In this document: positions 22,464-32,740 of the stretch, one piece after another
Position numbering within the stretch: the first letter of the stretch is position 1
How the letters are laid out: the number at the start of each line of letters is the position of its first letter
NCBI GenBank assembly: GCA_035772405.1
Contig: JAYKKM010000350.1
Location: forward strand, 1,798,001-1,862,000
Direction: 5' to 3'
Length of the DNA: 64,000 nucleotides
Source of the DNA: Chrysogorgia sp. JL179-B06
Lineage: Eukaryota; Cnidaria; Anthozoa; Scleralcyonacea; Chrysogorgiidae
Made by a program: the position numbers and the translations under genes
The notes under the pieces: generated by a model
The model's input: the letters and a program-made list of their open reading frames with translations, nothing else
Database searches by the model: none
Told to the model about the DNA's origin: nothing

Positions 22464-22684
22464 TGTTGGCATTTGACGAGTTTATTTATTCAATTTGTAC
22501 ACTATTTGATCTGACTGTACTTGAACCTTGAATATGAACTATATAAACACTCCTTACAACTTCACAACACTGACTTAACTATTTTCCCATGAGATTCTGC
22601 AATAATAAATTATGATCACGTGTTCGGTGTTCGTTTAGAAATGTTAATCATATATACGTATTATAATTAGCTCAAGTTTTTACA
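22464..22684 (-). repeat. 5' LTR of the nested BEL/Pao element
   Basis: On the minus strand the repeat starts TGTAAAAACTTGAGC and ends near ...AAATGCCAACA. It matches the interrupted copy at 10662-10852 plus 14043-14064 plus the TGTA at 16119-16122. Right after its end the minus strand reads TAGTGGTCCTTTGATAGCC, in the position of a primer-binding site. Just inside is an ATG frame (MALDLKKQI) that could be the remnant of gag. Confidence 0.75.
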
Positions 22685-22859
22685 TTGTTAATTTAATTTT
22701 AAAAATTTTTAATTTCAATTTTACATGGCCAGAAATTCAGGACCTTAACACAGTGCATGCGCCAAATTCAGTGACAAAATGGCTGCTAAACCCTCTAATG
22801 ATTTGTATGAGTAAAAAAAAACCCACAAAATAGCGATGTTTCTAGATTAATTTTCTAGT

Positions 22860-22920
22860 TGCCGAAATTTATATATATATACATACATATACATACACAC
22901 ATACACATATATAGACAAGT
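22860..22920. repeat. TA/CA microsatellite
   Basis: Alternating TATATA, CATACATA and CACACATA units run for about 60 bases just outside the Penelope-like element. Confidence 0.85.
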
Positions 22921-22974
22921 ATCGAGTTTGGAATCATATATGAATAGAGTGCTCAATACCAAGGTAGAGCGGAT

Positions 22975-23445
22975 AATACACACAAGACAAACTTGAGTTA
23001 CTTCATTAAACTTTTATTCACTACAAATTTGTTTCGTATGGCAAGTAAAAACTTGCCACACTCCTCAGGTGAATATCTATCGCATCTGATGGTAATGCCT
23101 AGGAAACTTGAGCTATAATATATAAATGTTTGACGTCATATACGGTTTGGTTTAGGATTACAGTGTTATCTATGTGGCATAGGCTAGTTATTGGTTACAA
23201 AGCAGGAATTTTTTTCTGTGTCTACAAGTTGATAACAGTTCATTTCTAGAGTTCAGTGAGCTGAGTTTAGGGAAATGAATAATTATGTACTTTTCATTGA
23301 AGCATAGGTTACATCACTTGGTTTTTTTCTTAATTATTTTCCACTTAATTGAGTATTTTACATTAGATTGCTTTAACTGCCAAAACATTTACTGATTTCG
23401 GTAGAATGTTCATGCTTAGGGTTTCTGAATGAGCACGTATGGTTA
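22975..23445 (-). mobile_element. Penelope-like element, 3' part with terminal repeat
   Basis: On the minus strand the piece next to the Helitron (23444 downward) encodes HSTEIS and WQLKQSN-type sequence, continuing to NSRNELLS and a His/Arg/Lys-rich end. This is the C-terminus of the GIY-YIG endonuclease domain of Penelope-like polyproteins, with frameshifts. It is followed by a terminal repeat holding a hammerhead-like motif (23016-23074). Penelope-like elements are retroelements whose reverse transcriptase is related to telomerase. Confidence 0.75.
23016..23074 (-). ncRNA. Hammerhead ribozyme motif (Penelope-like element, sense)
   Basis: Read on the minus strand the order is: stem I ATTCAC; core CTGAGGA (fits CUGANGA); stem II GTGTGGCAAG, loop TTTTTA, CTTGCCATAC; core GAA; stem III ACAAA/TTTGT with no loop; A as the cleavage nucleotide; stem I GTGAAT. 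All core positions are satisfied and the only non-Watson-Crick pair in stem II is G-T. The loopless palindromic stem III suggests it would act as a dimer, as known for short hammerheads of such elements. Confidence 0.85.
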
Positions 23446-25058
23446 TCCCCTCGCCCGGTGCGAAGCCCGAAGGCCTGAGGGCGAGGGTGCTAATATCGAC
23501 CGGCGTTTAGTCCCTTATCATGACGGGGATGCAAGGGATGGGCAGAGTAGAATCGAGTTTGTTTGTTTTTATATATGCATCAACGGCCGGAGGTGCGCGG
23601 CATCGGGAAATTTGGCCCTGGTAACTAGATATGGTAAATAATAAATATCTGCATTTGAATTCGTGTTTTGTCGGGTTATACGGTGAATGAAGATTTGATT
23701 TCAAAAAGATCGTGAAAAGGCAGTGAAAATGCAATATATCGTCGTCCGAAGATGTCAAGTTCGTAAATCAAGTTCGTAAATCAAGTTTTTAATACGTGGC
23801 GTCAAAACTAAAGGTAAACCCATTTTCGGTTTTTAAACCTGTTAGTCAGTTACAAAGATAGTTTGGCAAACATGTCTGAGTATGTTATTCAGGCTTTTAT
23901 TTGATGTATAGCATGATTTTCTTGCGTTAGTAGTTCAAAAGATATCGTCGTCTGAATATCTAAAATATTTATACGGAGTTTGTCAATCCAAATTATCCAA
24001 GCGTCGTCGCTTTTTTCAAGCTGTTAGGTATCAGTTACAAAAATATTTTTGTAGGTATGTCAGAGGCTGTTAATCAAGCTTTCATTAGATATGTAGAATG
24101 AGTTCTTAGAGTTAGTACTTCAAAATATATTGTGGTCGGAACATTTCACTTTTGGCATGTCGTCATGGCAACCGAAATTTAAAATTATTATAACATCAAC
24201 CCAAGTCAGTTTTAGGGTTAGGATCTAAGTTGTTTTGGGGTTAGCGGTTATTTCATGACGATTATATACCTCGATTCATTTGGTGATGGAGTAACATGAA
24301 AGGTTCAACCCTTGTTGGTTTGTGCTGAGTCCGCTGACCAAAAGGCAAAAGACCGCAGGCTCAGCGGTATCGAAACAATCGATATTTCTCGCCAGTATCG
24401 ATACTTTTCTTGCAGACCTTGGTATCGACGGTATCGAATATTTGGTATCGGCCCATCCCTACTTGATGGGAGTCAATTAATTAAATCAAATTAAAAAAAT
24501 CATGCCATGCCATATGCCATGCCATATGCCATGCCATATCCTATGCCATGTTTTACACCCACCGGATTACATTACAGTAGGGTACATGTATCTGCTTATA
24601 CTGACAATTAGGCAATAAGGAACATGCAGATTACATTATTACAGTAGGGTACATGTATGTACAAGGTTATGCAGTCTCGTGAATACAATTGTACTTTGAG
24701 TAAAATTATGAGTATGCCACTGTTACGGTACTGTAAACATGCATGTTGAAATTTATTATTAAAAGCATAACTGACATAATTAACTTTCATTATGTAATAT
24801 ATAATTAATAAAATTATTATTTAAATTAATAATTATTAAAATTAATTATTAATTTCAATAATCAATAGTTACACAATTGGTTTCCAACCCTGCCTGCGAG
24901 ACAATTGTGTCGGCAGACTTTCCCACTTGGGTTCTGTTCAGTACACTACCCACAAATTGCACCCAAAAAATAAGCAGTTTGAAAATCTGTTCAGTTTGGC
25001 AATATTAAAGCCTCAAACAGTAAGCGGGCGAGGGGTTGTTGCGTACACGTATTTCTAG
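23446..25058 (+). mobile_element. Non-autonomous Helitron, copy C (1613 bp)
   Basis: It starts TCCCCTCGCCCGGTGCGAAG, ends GTACACGTATTTCTAG and lies between A (23445) and T (25059). The first 40 bases can fold (CCCTCGCCC pairing with GGGCGAGGG). Removing it rejoins the Penelope-like frame without a shift. The interior differs from copies A1/A2 except near the ends. It holds a roughly 180-bp imperfect duplication (about 23840-23965 and 24021-24150), TATCGATA-rich sequence ending in GGCCCATCCCTA near 24460, and an ATGCC microsatellite. No gene. Confidence 0.9.
24500..24550. repeat. ATGCCATGCCAT microsatellite
   Basis: ATGCC and ATATGCC units alternate for about 45 bases inside Helitron copy C. 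Confidence 0.9.
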
Positions 25059-25345
25059 TTGTATCTTGTTTTGAATTTGCCCTCTGTGTGTCTGACATAG
25101 GTATTTTCTTCTTTGGTCTCATCTCTCATTACTGTCGCTTGGTAAACTACGCTGTCTGTTAAACATTTGCCAGAAAGGGGACAGGAATCTTTTTGGCAGC
25201 AGTTACACTTTTTGCTGTTGGTTTGGAGTAAGGTCTTGTTGTGGGCCGAGATTATGTTAGGCATAAAGCTGTAGCTCAATTTCAGAGTGTTTCTGTTGAA
25301 TATTTTATGTAAGGGGTGGCTAGGTGCTAGGTGGCTAGACATTAC
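25059..25345 (-). pseudogene. Penelope-like polyprotein, linker and start of GIY-YIG domain
   Basis: The minus-strand frame reads HPLHKIFNRNTLKLSYSFMP, then a Cys cluster with CNCCQKDSCPLSGKCL, then VVYQATV and TYVRHTEGKFKTRYN. The Cys-rich linker and the (Y)xG-type strand before FKTRYN are characteristic of Penelope-like elements. The frame is cut at 25059 by Helitron C and continues at 23444. Upstream coding (the RT) is missing and is replaced by an inverted terminal-repeat fragment. The second half of the YIG motif is altered to VRH, so activity is unlikely. Confidence 0.85.
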
Positions 25346-25525
25346 CATCAGATGCGATATATATTCACCTGAGGAGTGTGGCAAGTTTTTACTTGCCATA
25401 CGAAACAAATTTGTAGTGAATAAAAGTTCAATGAAGTAACTTAAGTTTGTCTTGTGTGTATATATATATATACATAAAATGTTGTTTTTCATAGGGCCGT
25501 GTATACAATGAACTAAGTAAATCAA
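25346..25525 (+). repeat. Inverted Penelope terminal-repeat fragment
   Basis: The sequence around the ribozyme (through AAGTAACTTAAGTTTGTC and TGTGTG) is the inverted counterpart of 22975-23100. A short TATATA run follows at about 25461-25471. Confidence 0.75.
25363..25421 (+). ncRNA. Hammerhead ribozyme motif, inverted copy
   Basis: The same 59 bases as at 23016-23074, but on the plus strand: ATTCAC, CTGAGGA, a 10-bp stem II, GAA, ACAAATTTGT, A and GTGAAT. It is opposite in direction to the adjacent Penelope coding frame. This fits an inverted 5' terminal-repeat fragment, a structure often made when such elements insert. Confidence 0.85.
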
Positions 25526-25629
25526 AACAAGTATAATAAATGTTTTACAAATGTCTATATAGTCTAACTCAATTTCTTCTAAACATTTACATCAATAAAA
25601 TTCTAGAAGGCTACTACATTATTAGTTAT

Positions 25630-25840
25630 TAAATTTAAAATTTTAACTGGTTTAAAACATTTTTTCTTACATCAATAGTTTGTTCATTCCAGATTTTTGC
25701 AGCTTTATAGCTAAAACTCCTCTTCATTGCATTTGTTTTTGGTTTTGTAACACGATGTGTTTTCGATTTTCTTCTGGAAACCGCAGTTTTATTTCTCCCA
25801 GTATATTTGACGTTTCGGAGGAATGTCAGCAATGTTTACT
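25630..25840 (-). pseudogene. LINE reverse-transcriptase C-terminal fragment
   Basis: The minus strand encodes KPKTNAMKRSFSYKAAKIWN and then NQLKF. The 'K(T)N..KRSFSY.GA..WN' tail is common at the end of CR1/L2/jockey-like reverse transcriptases. Only about 65 residues remain. Confidence 0.7.
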
Positions 25841-26084
25841 ATCAAAATGCTCAGTAAAAAATAGGTACTTCATGGTAGAGCAACATAGTAGTTTGGTGAA
25901 ACCCTACTTCTGATACTCTTTTTTCTTTTATTTTAAATTTTATTACTTTCTCCATAGGTTGCCACACTAAAGAAGATCAGAGATAGCAACAGAAATGCAA
26001 GATGGTGGATAAAAGCTGATGCTTGCGACCTGCTTCAAGGGTTGAAAGAGTCTATGTGACATGAATGGGCAGGATCTTGACAAG

Positions 26085-26575
26085 TCAATTGTGATCTTGG
26101 CAAGTCAGTTCCTTTGGAATAAATCGAACTACTTTCAATCCCGAACCATAATCTAACAGGACTGTAATAGCATCTCTGTCATCAGGGTCTGGTCTGATTG
26201 CAACCTTTACCTCTTTCTTGCTGTGAAGTTGTTCACTTGCACATTTCAAGTAAGACTGGCACTGCTTATATCCAATTCCCAGCACTTTGAAAGGAAGTAT
26301 ATGATTGGAAGAATTGACATCGTCAGAGACACCCACTGGATCTGTTGTTGGGGCTACTGGATCTGTTGTTGTTAGAGCTGCAGAAAAAGCTGCATCGTTT
26401 CCAGAGATCTTCTCAAACTTCCATCCTACAACATAGCTTGTATTTTCGATTGACAGTTGGCTCCATTTTTTGCACATAATTCTGTCACCCTCTTTAACCA
26501 CTCCAACATCTACATAAAACGGGAAATGATGGTATTGTCCATGTAAAACAGGTCTTGTTTCACAAGTTGTCCCTT
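26085..26575 (-). pseudogene. Exon with a HIRAN-like domain
   Basis: A minus-strand exon opens after a TTTTTAAG acceptor near 26572 and runs to a stop at 26085. Its second half (LPFKVLGIGYKQCQSYL, KEVKVAIRPDPDDRDAITVL, VRFIPKEL) has the spacing of a HIRAN domain. That domain binds 3' DNA ends in HLTF and occurs in several mobile-element proteins. The first half (GDRIMCKKWSQLSIENTS) is unrecognised. It lies downstream of the EXO1-like exons in the same direction. Whether they are one gene is unknown. Confidence 0.5.
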
Positions 26576-27055
26576 AAAAACAAATGAAAAAATTAGTTTT
26601 ATGGAAACGATTATATATGTGATATGCTTTTAGACAACTTAGTCTCACAAATCATGATGGCCACTGTAATCTATATTCGTCTATTTTCATTAGCCTTTTT
26701 CAGTTTCGTTCTTGTGTAAAGGTTATTTTCAATTATAAACATGAGAGGTTTAAAGGGCTAATAATTTAAGTAATTATAAAACAACATAAATTAGCAGCCC
26801 ACAACACTGTACCAACTTTCTTTCCAAGAAATTATGTCTAGTCATTAAAATATGTCCGCTTAATTACCTGTGATGGCATGGGATATGTATTTTTTACATT
26901 GTCTTTTTCTAATGGTCAATATTACCAATGGCAAAATTCATTGAATAATCTTGAGGCAGAAGACTGAATATATTATACATATGTTAAGGAACAACTTATA
27001 TGAAAGCAAAATTGAATTTTAACCATTACTAAATTTAAAAATTTAAAATAAAAAT

Positions 27056-28055
27056 TACCTATTGAGATAATAATAAGTCATAACATACTGAAATAATTGT
27101 TTTTTTGCCCACACTAAAAAAGGATACAGTCCACAGCTGATCTGAAACATTTCTTTTTTACCAGTTTCTTCCCATTGGGTTAGTTGTACTGTCATTGAAC
27201 AACTGGGATCAATGACAGTCTGATGCAAAAATATTGATCGAGCTTTTTTAAACTGAAGATTGTAGTCTTGTGGTGCCCCAGGACGTTTCTGCATCAGTTC
27301 AATAAAATTTCCGTTGTCCATTACCAATTTCTTTGCTGTGCTGATTCCAACATTTCTAACATTTTCCAGATAGTCACATCCTGCAGCTATACACTTACTT
27401 GATCCATATTTTGATATTCAAGGACTTTACCTAACTGAACATGATCACCATTACCACTGAGCTGCAGCTTATACAAAACCTTTAAAATTAAAATAATTTC
27501 GAATAAAATTTAATAAAAATTAGGTCTAAAATCGTTAACTAAAACATTAATGTAGTGTGTGAAAGTCAAAGATCCAAAAGGAAAATTATTTTATCTTAAA
27601 TATTAAAACAATTACCTTGGAAGAAAGGCTACCAGGATATGATGTCGCTAAACACAGACTTGACTTTTGAAGAACACAACTGATTATCAATTTAACTTTC
27701 TACATCCATAAGCAAGTAGATCAGAATTCTCGGATATGGCAAAATCTGCATGACCATTAAGACCATGACCAACAAGGAATGTTATTTAGGGGGCAACAAT
27801 ATATTCCATAGAATTTTCACGGCACAGCTAAAACATATTGCAGAACTATTAAAGCAGTATATAGCAATATCGAAGTGAATAATACAAACATGAAACAATG
27901 TAAAAACGACGCATTCACTAAAACTCACGTTGATAAATTGGTGATTCAAATTGAAACTGATTTCCACTGCCTTGGCAAAACCTGTGTTGGCTTCATCTAT
28001 CCTGCCATTCTGTCGAAGAAATTACTCTTTCTTCTTGTTTGCTTCTCTTAATCTT
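27056..28055 (-). pseudogene. EXO1/XPG-type 5' nuclease exons, broken
   Basis: Three minus-strand exons are visible. The first (about 28055-27930) has REANKKK and FLRQNGRIDEANTGFAKAV, ending at a GTGAGT donor. The second (about 27826-27612) has ENSMEYIVAP and ADFAISENSDLLAYGC, the XPG-I acidic motif, ending AAG|GTAATT. The third (about 27479-27059) has CIAAGCDYLENVRNVGISTA, the helix-hairpin region with catalytic Asp, and KARSIFLHQTVIDP. The order and spacing match EXO1, which digests nicked or flapped duplex DNA 5' to 3'. An in-frame stop in the first exon and frameshifts in the next two make it a pseudogene. The N-terminal nuclease block is not seen. Retained introns argue against a processed copy. 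Confidence 0.75.
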
Positions 28056-28129
28056 TATTACGAAAACAAAACGGACAGATATGCTGCAGATATATGCAAC
28101 AGCACTGCATAACATATGTAACATCTGCA

Positions 28130-28262
28130 GAAAACTATCTGTTACATATCTGTAACATATAGGAATTTGGCCCCCTAAACATATCTGTCACAGATATGTG
28201 ACAGATATCTGTAACATCTCTGCAACAGATATATCTGTCACAGATATGTGACAGATACTGTT
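28130..28262. repeat. ATATCTGT palindrome cluster
   Basis: The 24-base near-palindrome with arms ATCTGTCACA and TGTGACAGAT occurs twice (about 28182-28206 and 28234-28258), with many extra ATCTGTAACAT or ACAGATAT words around. Confidence 0.85.
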
Positions 28263-28430
28263 TAAAAACTGGTAATACAAATCTGTCATGTTTAATACAC
28301 ATCATAAAAAAACTGATAGCTGGTAACCCAAACCAAAATCCATTTATATATACCAATGTATTTATTGACGAATCACAACTACATTCTCCATTTAAAGATG
28401 AAATAGTAAATATATAATAGACAACTGATA

Positions 28431-28573
28431 GGCCAGTTCACACACTCCAATTTGTTTGATCAGATTCTTCTCCTGATGCATATGATCTACCGACAAGAAT
28501 AACTGACTAACGTTTGTATGTTCAGATACATCAGGAGCATTAAACTTGACTAATTGGACCATGTGAACAGGCC
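28431..28573. mobile_element. Foldback MITE with GGCC(A/T)GTTCACA ends
   Basis: GGCCAGTTCACACACTCCAA is mirrored by TTGGACCATGTGAACAGGCC, and CTTCTCCTGATG by CATCAGGAGC inward. No clear target duplication is visible. Confidence 0.75.
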
Positions 28574-29780
28574 TTTCAATATAGGCACTTACATATATTT
28601 AATTAATTTACATTAAAATAAATAAACTGAAATTCTTAATGTTTTAAAAATATCACATGTAACACATATTGACATTAGTGTTACTTAAGGCTTTCCCAAT
28701 AAATTTCCAACAAAATATACAGAAATGATCACTTAAATAAGAATAAATAACTATCTTTTTTTAATTGTAACAAGCAAAGACACAGGTATTTAAGAAAAAG
28801 GCTTTATTTACATACATGATATTCAATTTTTACAGTTGATTCCATAGAACCTTACTTACAGTAAGCATATTGTTAAGTTAATCAAGAACATGTAAAGAAA
28901 CTATTTATTCAGAAACTAGCAATGATAGCCAATTAAATAAATTATAAACTCTACATCAAAGCACAACATATTGTTTCAATAAAGTAAATAGAAGTAATTT
29001 CTGTGAAGTTGATCGTCCAGGTTGTTGTAGTCTTGAGAAATACTATTTACAACAGTAATAGTATACTTTTTAATTAGAACTGACAATCAACTTTGTTAGC
29101 TTCGAACAATGGATTAAGAGACGACCTGTCAAAACCATGTCATCTTTTGTTATAAGCATGAGAACTGAGAACACTGATTGGTCAGTTTTAATTAAATATA
29201 TAGACTTTTGTAATCATGCCCTCGGTTAGTCAATTTGTGCAGTGACTATACTGCAAATAATAATGGCAAACCTATTTTCTCTATAAATTAAATTTAAACA
29301 CTACATGCACAGTTTGTTATTTAGAGTACATCTTACTTCTATGTTTTGCCATAAATGTTATTATTTCTGGATCATCTTGTAGACAGCTTTTGATTACTAT
29401 TTGAAGAATGGTTTCAACAATGTTTGCCATCTGTTCAATATTGGATCTATCTTAAAAGAATTGAAATTCAAAAATTATTCTCCAGCAAAATAGTTGACAC
29501 CACACTTATTCCAAGTCACCGACACAGATATTTAAGATTAATTTTAGACCAATATTATTAATATCCAGTATTATAACAACTAAAATATTATATTACAGAA
29601 CATGTATATAAATTCTGAAATATTTATATAATACATGCAACTACCTCTATACACAGCATTACATTCTCCCAATTTATATATTTAATACGACTGCACTTTT
29701 TTTCACATAAAACATAATACATTATAACAACCATTTATGGCGCGAAAATAACCGGTTTGACGGACTAAGTTTTTTCTCCT
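28574..29780. other. A/T-rich stretch without a recognised gene
   Basis: Only short frames. It may be intron, transposon flank or spacer to the left of the second ISL2EU-type pair. Confidence 0.4.
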
Positions 29781-29849
29781 TTTTGTCGTTTTCCTCAACG
29801 TCAAAGTGCTTTTAACTCTGTTGCGGTTTTTACTTTGGGTTTTTTCCTT

Positions 29850-31140
29850 CGGTGAACGTTTTGCGAAATACCTACTACAATGGTCCAAGTTTACCAAATA
29901 CTCTTCATTTTTGTCAAAAATGGAGAAAGGCGAATCGAAAAGGAGAGACAACATGTTGTGTACCATTATGCCACAGCAACAACGTGAAAAATCCCAATTT
30001 GTCCTTTCACAAGATTCCAGTGGAGTCTAGTTTGAGAGAAACATGGATGCATTTGTTGGGTATAACAAAGGAACCTTCGAAAAGACACAAAGTTTGCTCA
30101 TTGCACTTTCCTGGTGGAAAAAAGTTGATTGGTGCATTGCCAACTGCTTTTATCCCATCTTCTTGACCCACTGAAAAAAGCAGAGAGCGATTTAATCCAC
30201 CAAATACCTGCACTCTAGAAAATGTCAGTGTTTCTCAACAAGATGAGCCTGAAAACTTCTGGGAGACAATCACATGAGTACAATGACTTGGAAACAAAAT
30301 ACAACGATTTGTCCAGAAAATACAAACAATCAGTATTACAACTAGAACATGTGTTAGCAAGTGATACACAAGTTTTAAAAATTATTCCACTATTAAGGCC
30401 TTTTTTGATTACTTGCAACCTGCTTGTAATTGTATGTTGGCTCGACTAATACTGAAATTTCGTCAGCATTACAAAACAAGTATGGGCGAACAAGATCACC
30501 AGAACAGGAACTATTTATGGTGCTAGTTCGTTAAAGATATGGGTTGTTGGAAGTTGACATTGCCCATAGATTTGGTATTTCTCAGTCTCAAGTATATGGA
30601 CAACTTGGTTAAGTTTCCTATATCATAGACTAAGAGCTCTTCCAATCTTGCCCTCACATGAATACATACATCAAACTATGCCTGTTTGCTTCAAAGAAAA
30701 CTACCCTAACACAGGTGTTATAATTGATTGCACTGTAATATATATTGAAATGCCTACATAATTCAGGAGTCAGTCAGCCACATTTTCACCATACAAGCAC
30801 TACAACACTGCCAAGGGACTGCTTGGTATATCTCCAGCAGGTTATCCAACATTTGTCTCAGAGTTTTATGTGGGACGATCAAGTGATAAAACAAGTTTCC
30901 AGAGAGTGTGGTATCTTGACCTTGTTGGAACCAGGGGATGATGTCATGGCTGACAGAGGGTTTGAAATCAAATTGGATTGGGGTTGGACTAAATATACCA
31001 CCCTTTATGAATGGGGCCAACCAACTTTCTGTTAATGATGAAGACAAAACAAGAAGAATTGCAGCTGTAAGAGTACATGTTGAGAGGGCAATCATGAGAA
31101 TAAAATGTTTTAGAATAATAAAAATGTTTTCCCTCTAACA
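29850..31140 (+). pseudogene. THAP-domain DDE transposase (ISL2EU type), broken
   Basis: A THAP zinc domain (about 29953-30166) has CCVPLCHSN, LSFHKIP, and KRHKVCSLHF with a closing ALPTAFIPS, fitting the C2CH pattern. A coiled-coil-like stretch (DLETKYNDLSRKYKQSVLQL) follows. Then come decayed DDE blocks: TIQALQHCQGTAWYI-type sequence near 30790, DVMADRGFEIK (second acid), and TRRIAAVRVHVERAIMRIK with the terminal Glu. Many frame changes and stops occur in the middle. It is paired tail to tail with the YqaJ/SWIM gene. Confidence 0.8.
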
Positions 31141-31252
31141 ATTTCATCAGAACTGAACAAAATTTGGGTTATATGCTCTTATCTAACTTTATTTTCCCCT
31201 CCTTTAATAAATGAATAGGTAGACACTGTAATATAAACAACATTTTAATATC

Positions 31253-32320
31253 TCAGGATAAATATATGTAAAATAAAGTCAGCTTTGGTAGCATTGTTTT
31301 TAACCATAATTCCCTATCAAAGTATATTCTTTCACGAAATATTCCCTTAGTATAAACAAAATCTGACCAATCTACGCTGCAAGTACTCCTAAGTCCCTGT
31401 AGCTGATAATAATAACAATGTGTCTTCTTTAATGTTGGCCTATTACAATTATCATCACAAACAGTAAAAAAATTACTCATCTTCACATGCCTCTTCTATA
31501 CTCGTGTCCATTTTAGAAAATGGACATTTCGCCTCCCCTATACCATAGGGCTTAGATTCAGAAGGATCAAATAAGAAGCAGTCTGGACTTGCTAATAGCC
31601 ATGGTGTTTCTAAATTTTCAATAAATCCACATTGTGTGCATTTGATGAAGTTAATCTTCTTCTTTCCTCAAACCAAAGGCTGCTCTCTGACTGCCCTCAT
31701 GTGTTCATTTCAATATTGTTTAATTGTTGTTTTGTAGCATATAGTTTTTCTTTGATGAATGGTGCAAATTCTGGATTTGGCAGGTACATGTACTTAGTAC
31801 TATCAGTGAATGTACAATGTTTTATGTTTTGAAAAACTGATTTCAACATTAAATAACTGACTTGCTTTTAAATCTGCTTCAGTGAATTGCTTTTTTGATG
31901 GCAAATCCTTGAGGAAATCTTTGTACTCCCAAGGCTAACATTTATTGGACTCAAGCAGTCCTTCCAAATATTTGGATTTACCAGCTTTGGTCAAACCATC
32001 TTTCAATTGTTTTATATCTGAAGCTTTCACTTCTCTGGCATAGGCTGGAGAAGGGTTGAAATATTCATAGTTTGTTGGTGTGCTATGCTGTGATGTTGCT
32101 TTACTGAATTTCACGTGATCAAATAATACTTGTACAGCAGTTTCCATCTCTTCTCCATTTGGTACATGCCATTGTTGTAGCAGCTGAGTGCATGTTAAAT
32201 CATCTGGTACTTCTGTTGCCTCAAGTTGTATGAAGTCAAGCAGTTGAAATAACAATGCAGCTACATGCTTACAACAACCACCAAGACCGGCCTTGCAAGA
32301 ACAACTGATATAATAGTGAC
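31253..32320 (-). pseudogene. SWIM + YqaJ nuclease protein of the second ISL2EU-type pair
   Basis: From the right, the SWIM motif SCSCKAGLGGCCKHVAALLF (about 32310-32250) is followed by TCTQLLQQWHVPNGE and a linker. Near 31640-31470 comes ASPDCFLFDP then GIGEAKCPFSK. GxxEAKCP is the YqaJ/lambda-exonuclease-type active-site E-x-K. The end (31486-31253) has KTHCYYYQLQGL and ERIYFDRELW. The domain order SWIM-then-YqaJ is the same as in the first pair. Stops near 31500 and 31900 break it. Confidence 0.8.
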
Positions 32321-32640
32321 TTCTGCATATGCATTACCAGTACATCATTGTAACCTTTGCTCTCCACCTGAGTATACAAGTTCTGTTATATAACATTGTT
32401 TGTATCACATTTCTGAGGATTTGAGCTTGACGATCGTCCATGTATCATCTGTTTACTCCAAGCTCCAACATTCACTGCATCAGTATACAACTGTATATAC
32501 ACAACACATCCAAAACATTATGATCGTCCATGTATCGTCTGTCTACTCCAAGCTCTCCCACATTCACTACAGCAGTGTATATATCAATCGAACCAGTACA
32601 TCATTGTAACCTTCACTCTCCACCTGAGTAATGTTCAGCT
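32320..32640. repeat. Dispersed repeat shared with the Helitron interior
   Basis: CAGTACATCATTGTAACCTT appears at both ends (32338 and 32596), and ATCGTCCATGTAT(C)GTCTG with ACTCCAAGCTC is repeated inside. The same words occur at 12240-12510 and in the inverted copy around 46500-46700. It is probably the SINE-like repeat carried by the Helitrons, here on its own. Confidence 0.65.
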
Positions 32641-32740
32641 TGTTTTAAGTTACTATTTCCTAATTTTCAATAAATGTTTGAATGTTTTCTATTTGTCAAC
32701 ACTGGTTTTATGGTTGCCAGGAAAGGTTTGTCTTAAGCCT

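Noticed and set aside
25346..25525. N-terminal part of the 156-codon frame as Penelope coding sequence
   Set aside because: It reads antisense through the hammerhead motif and an inverted terminal-repeat fragment; only residues after about 61 match the polyprotein.
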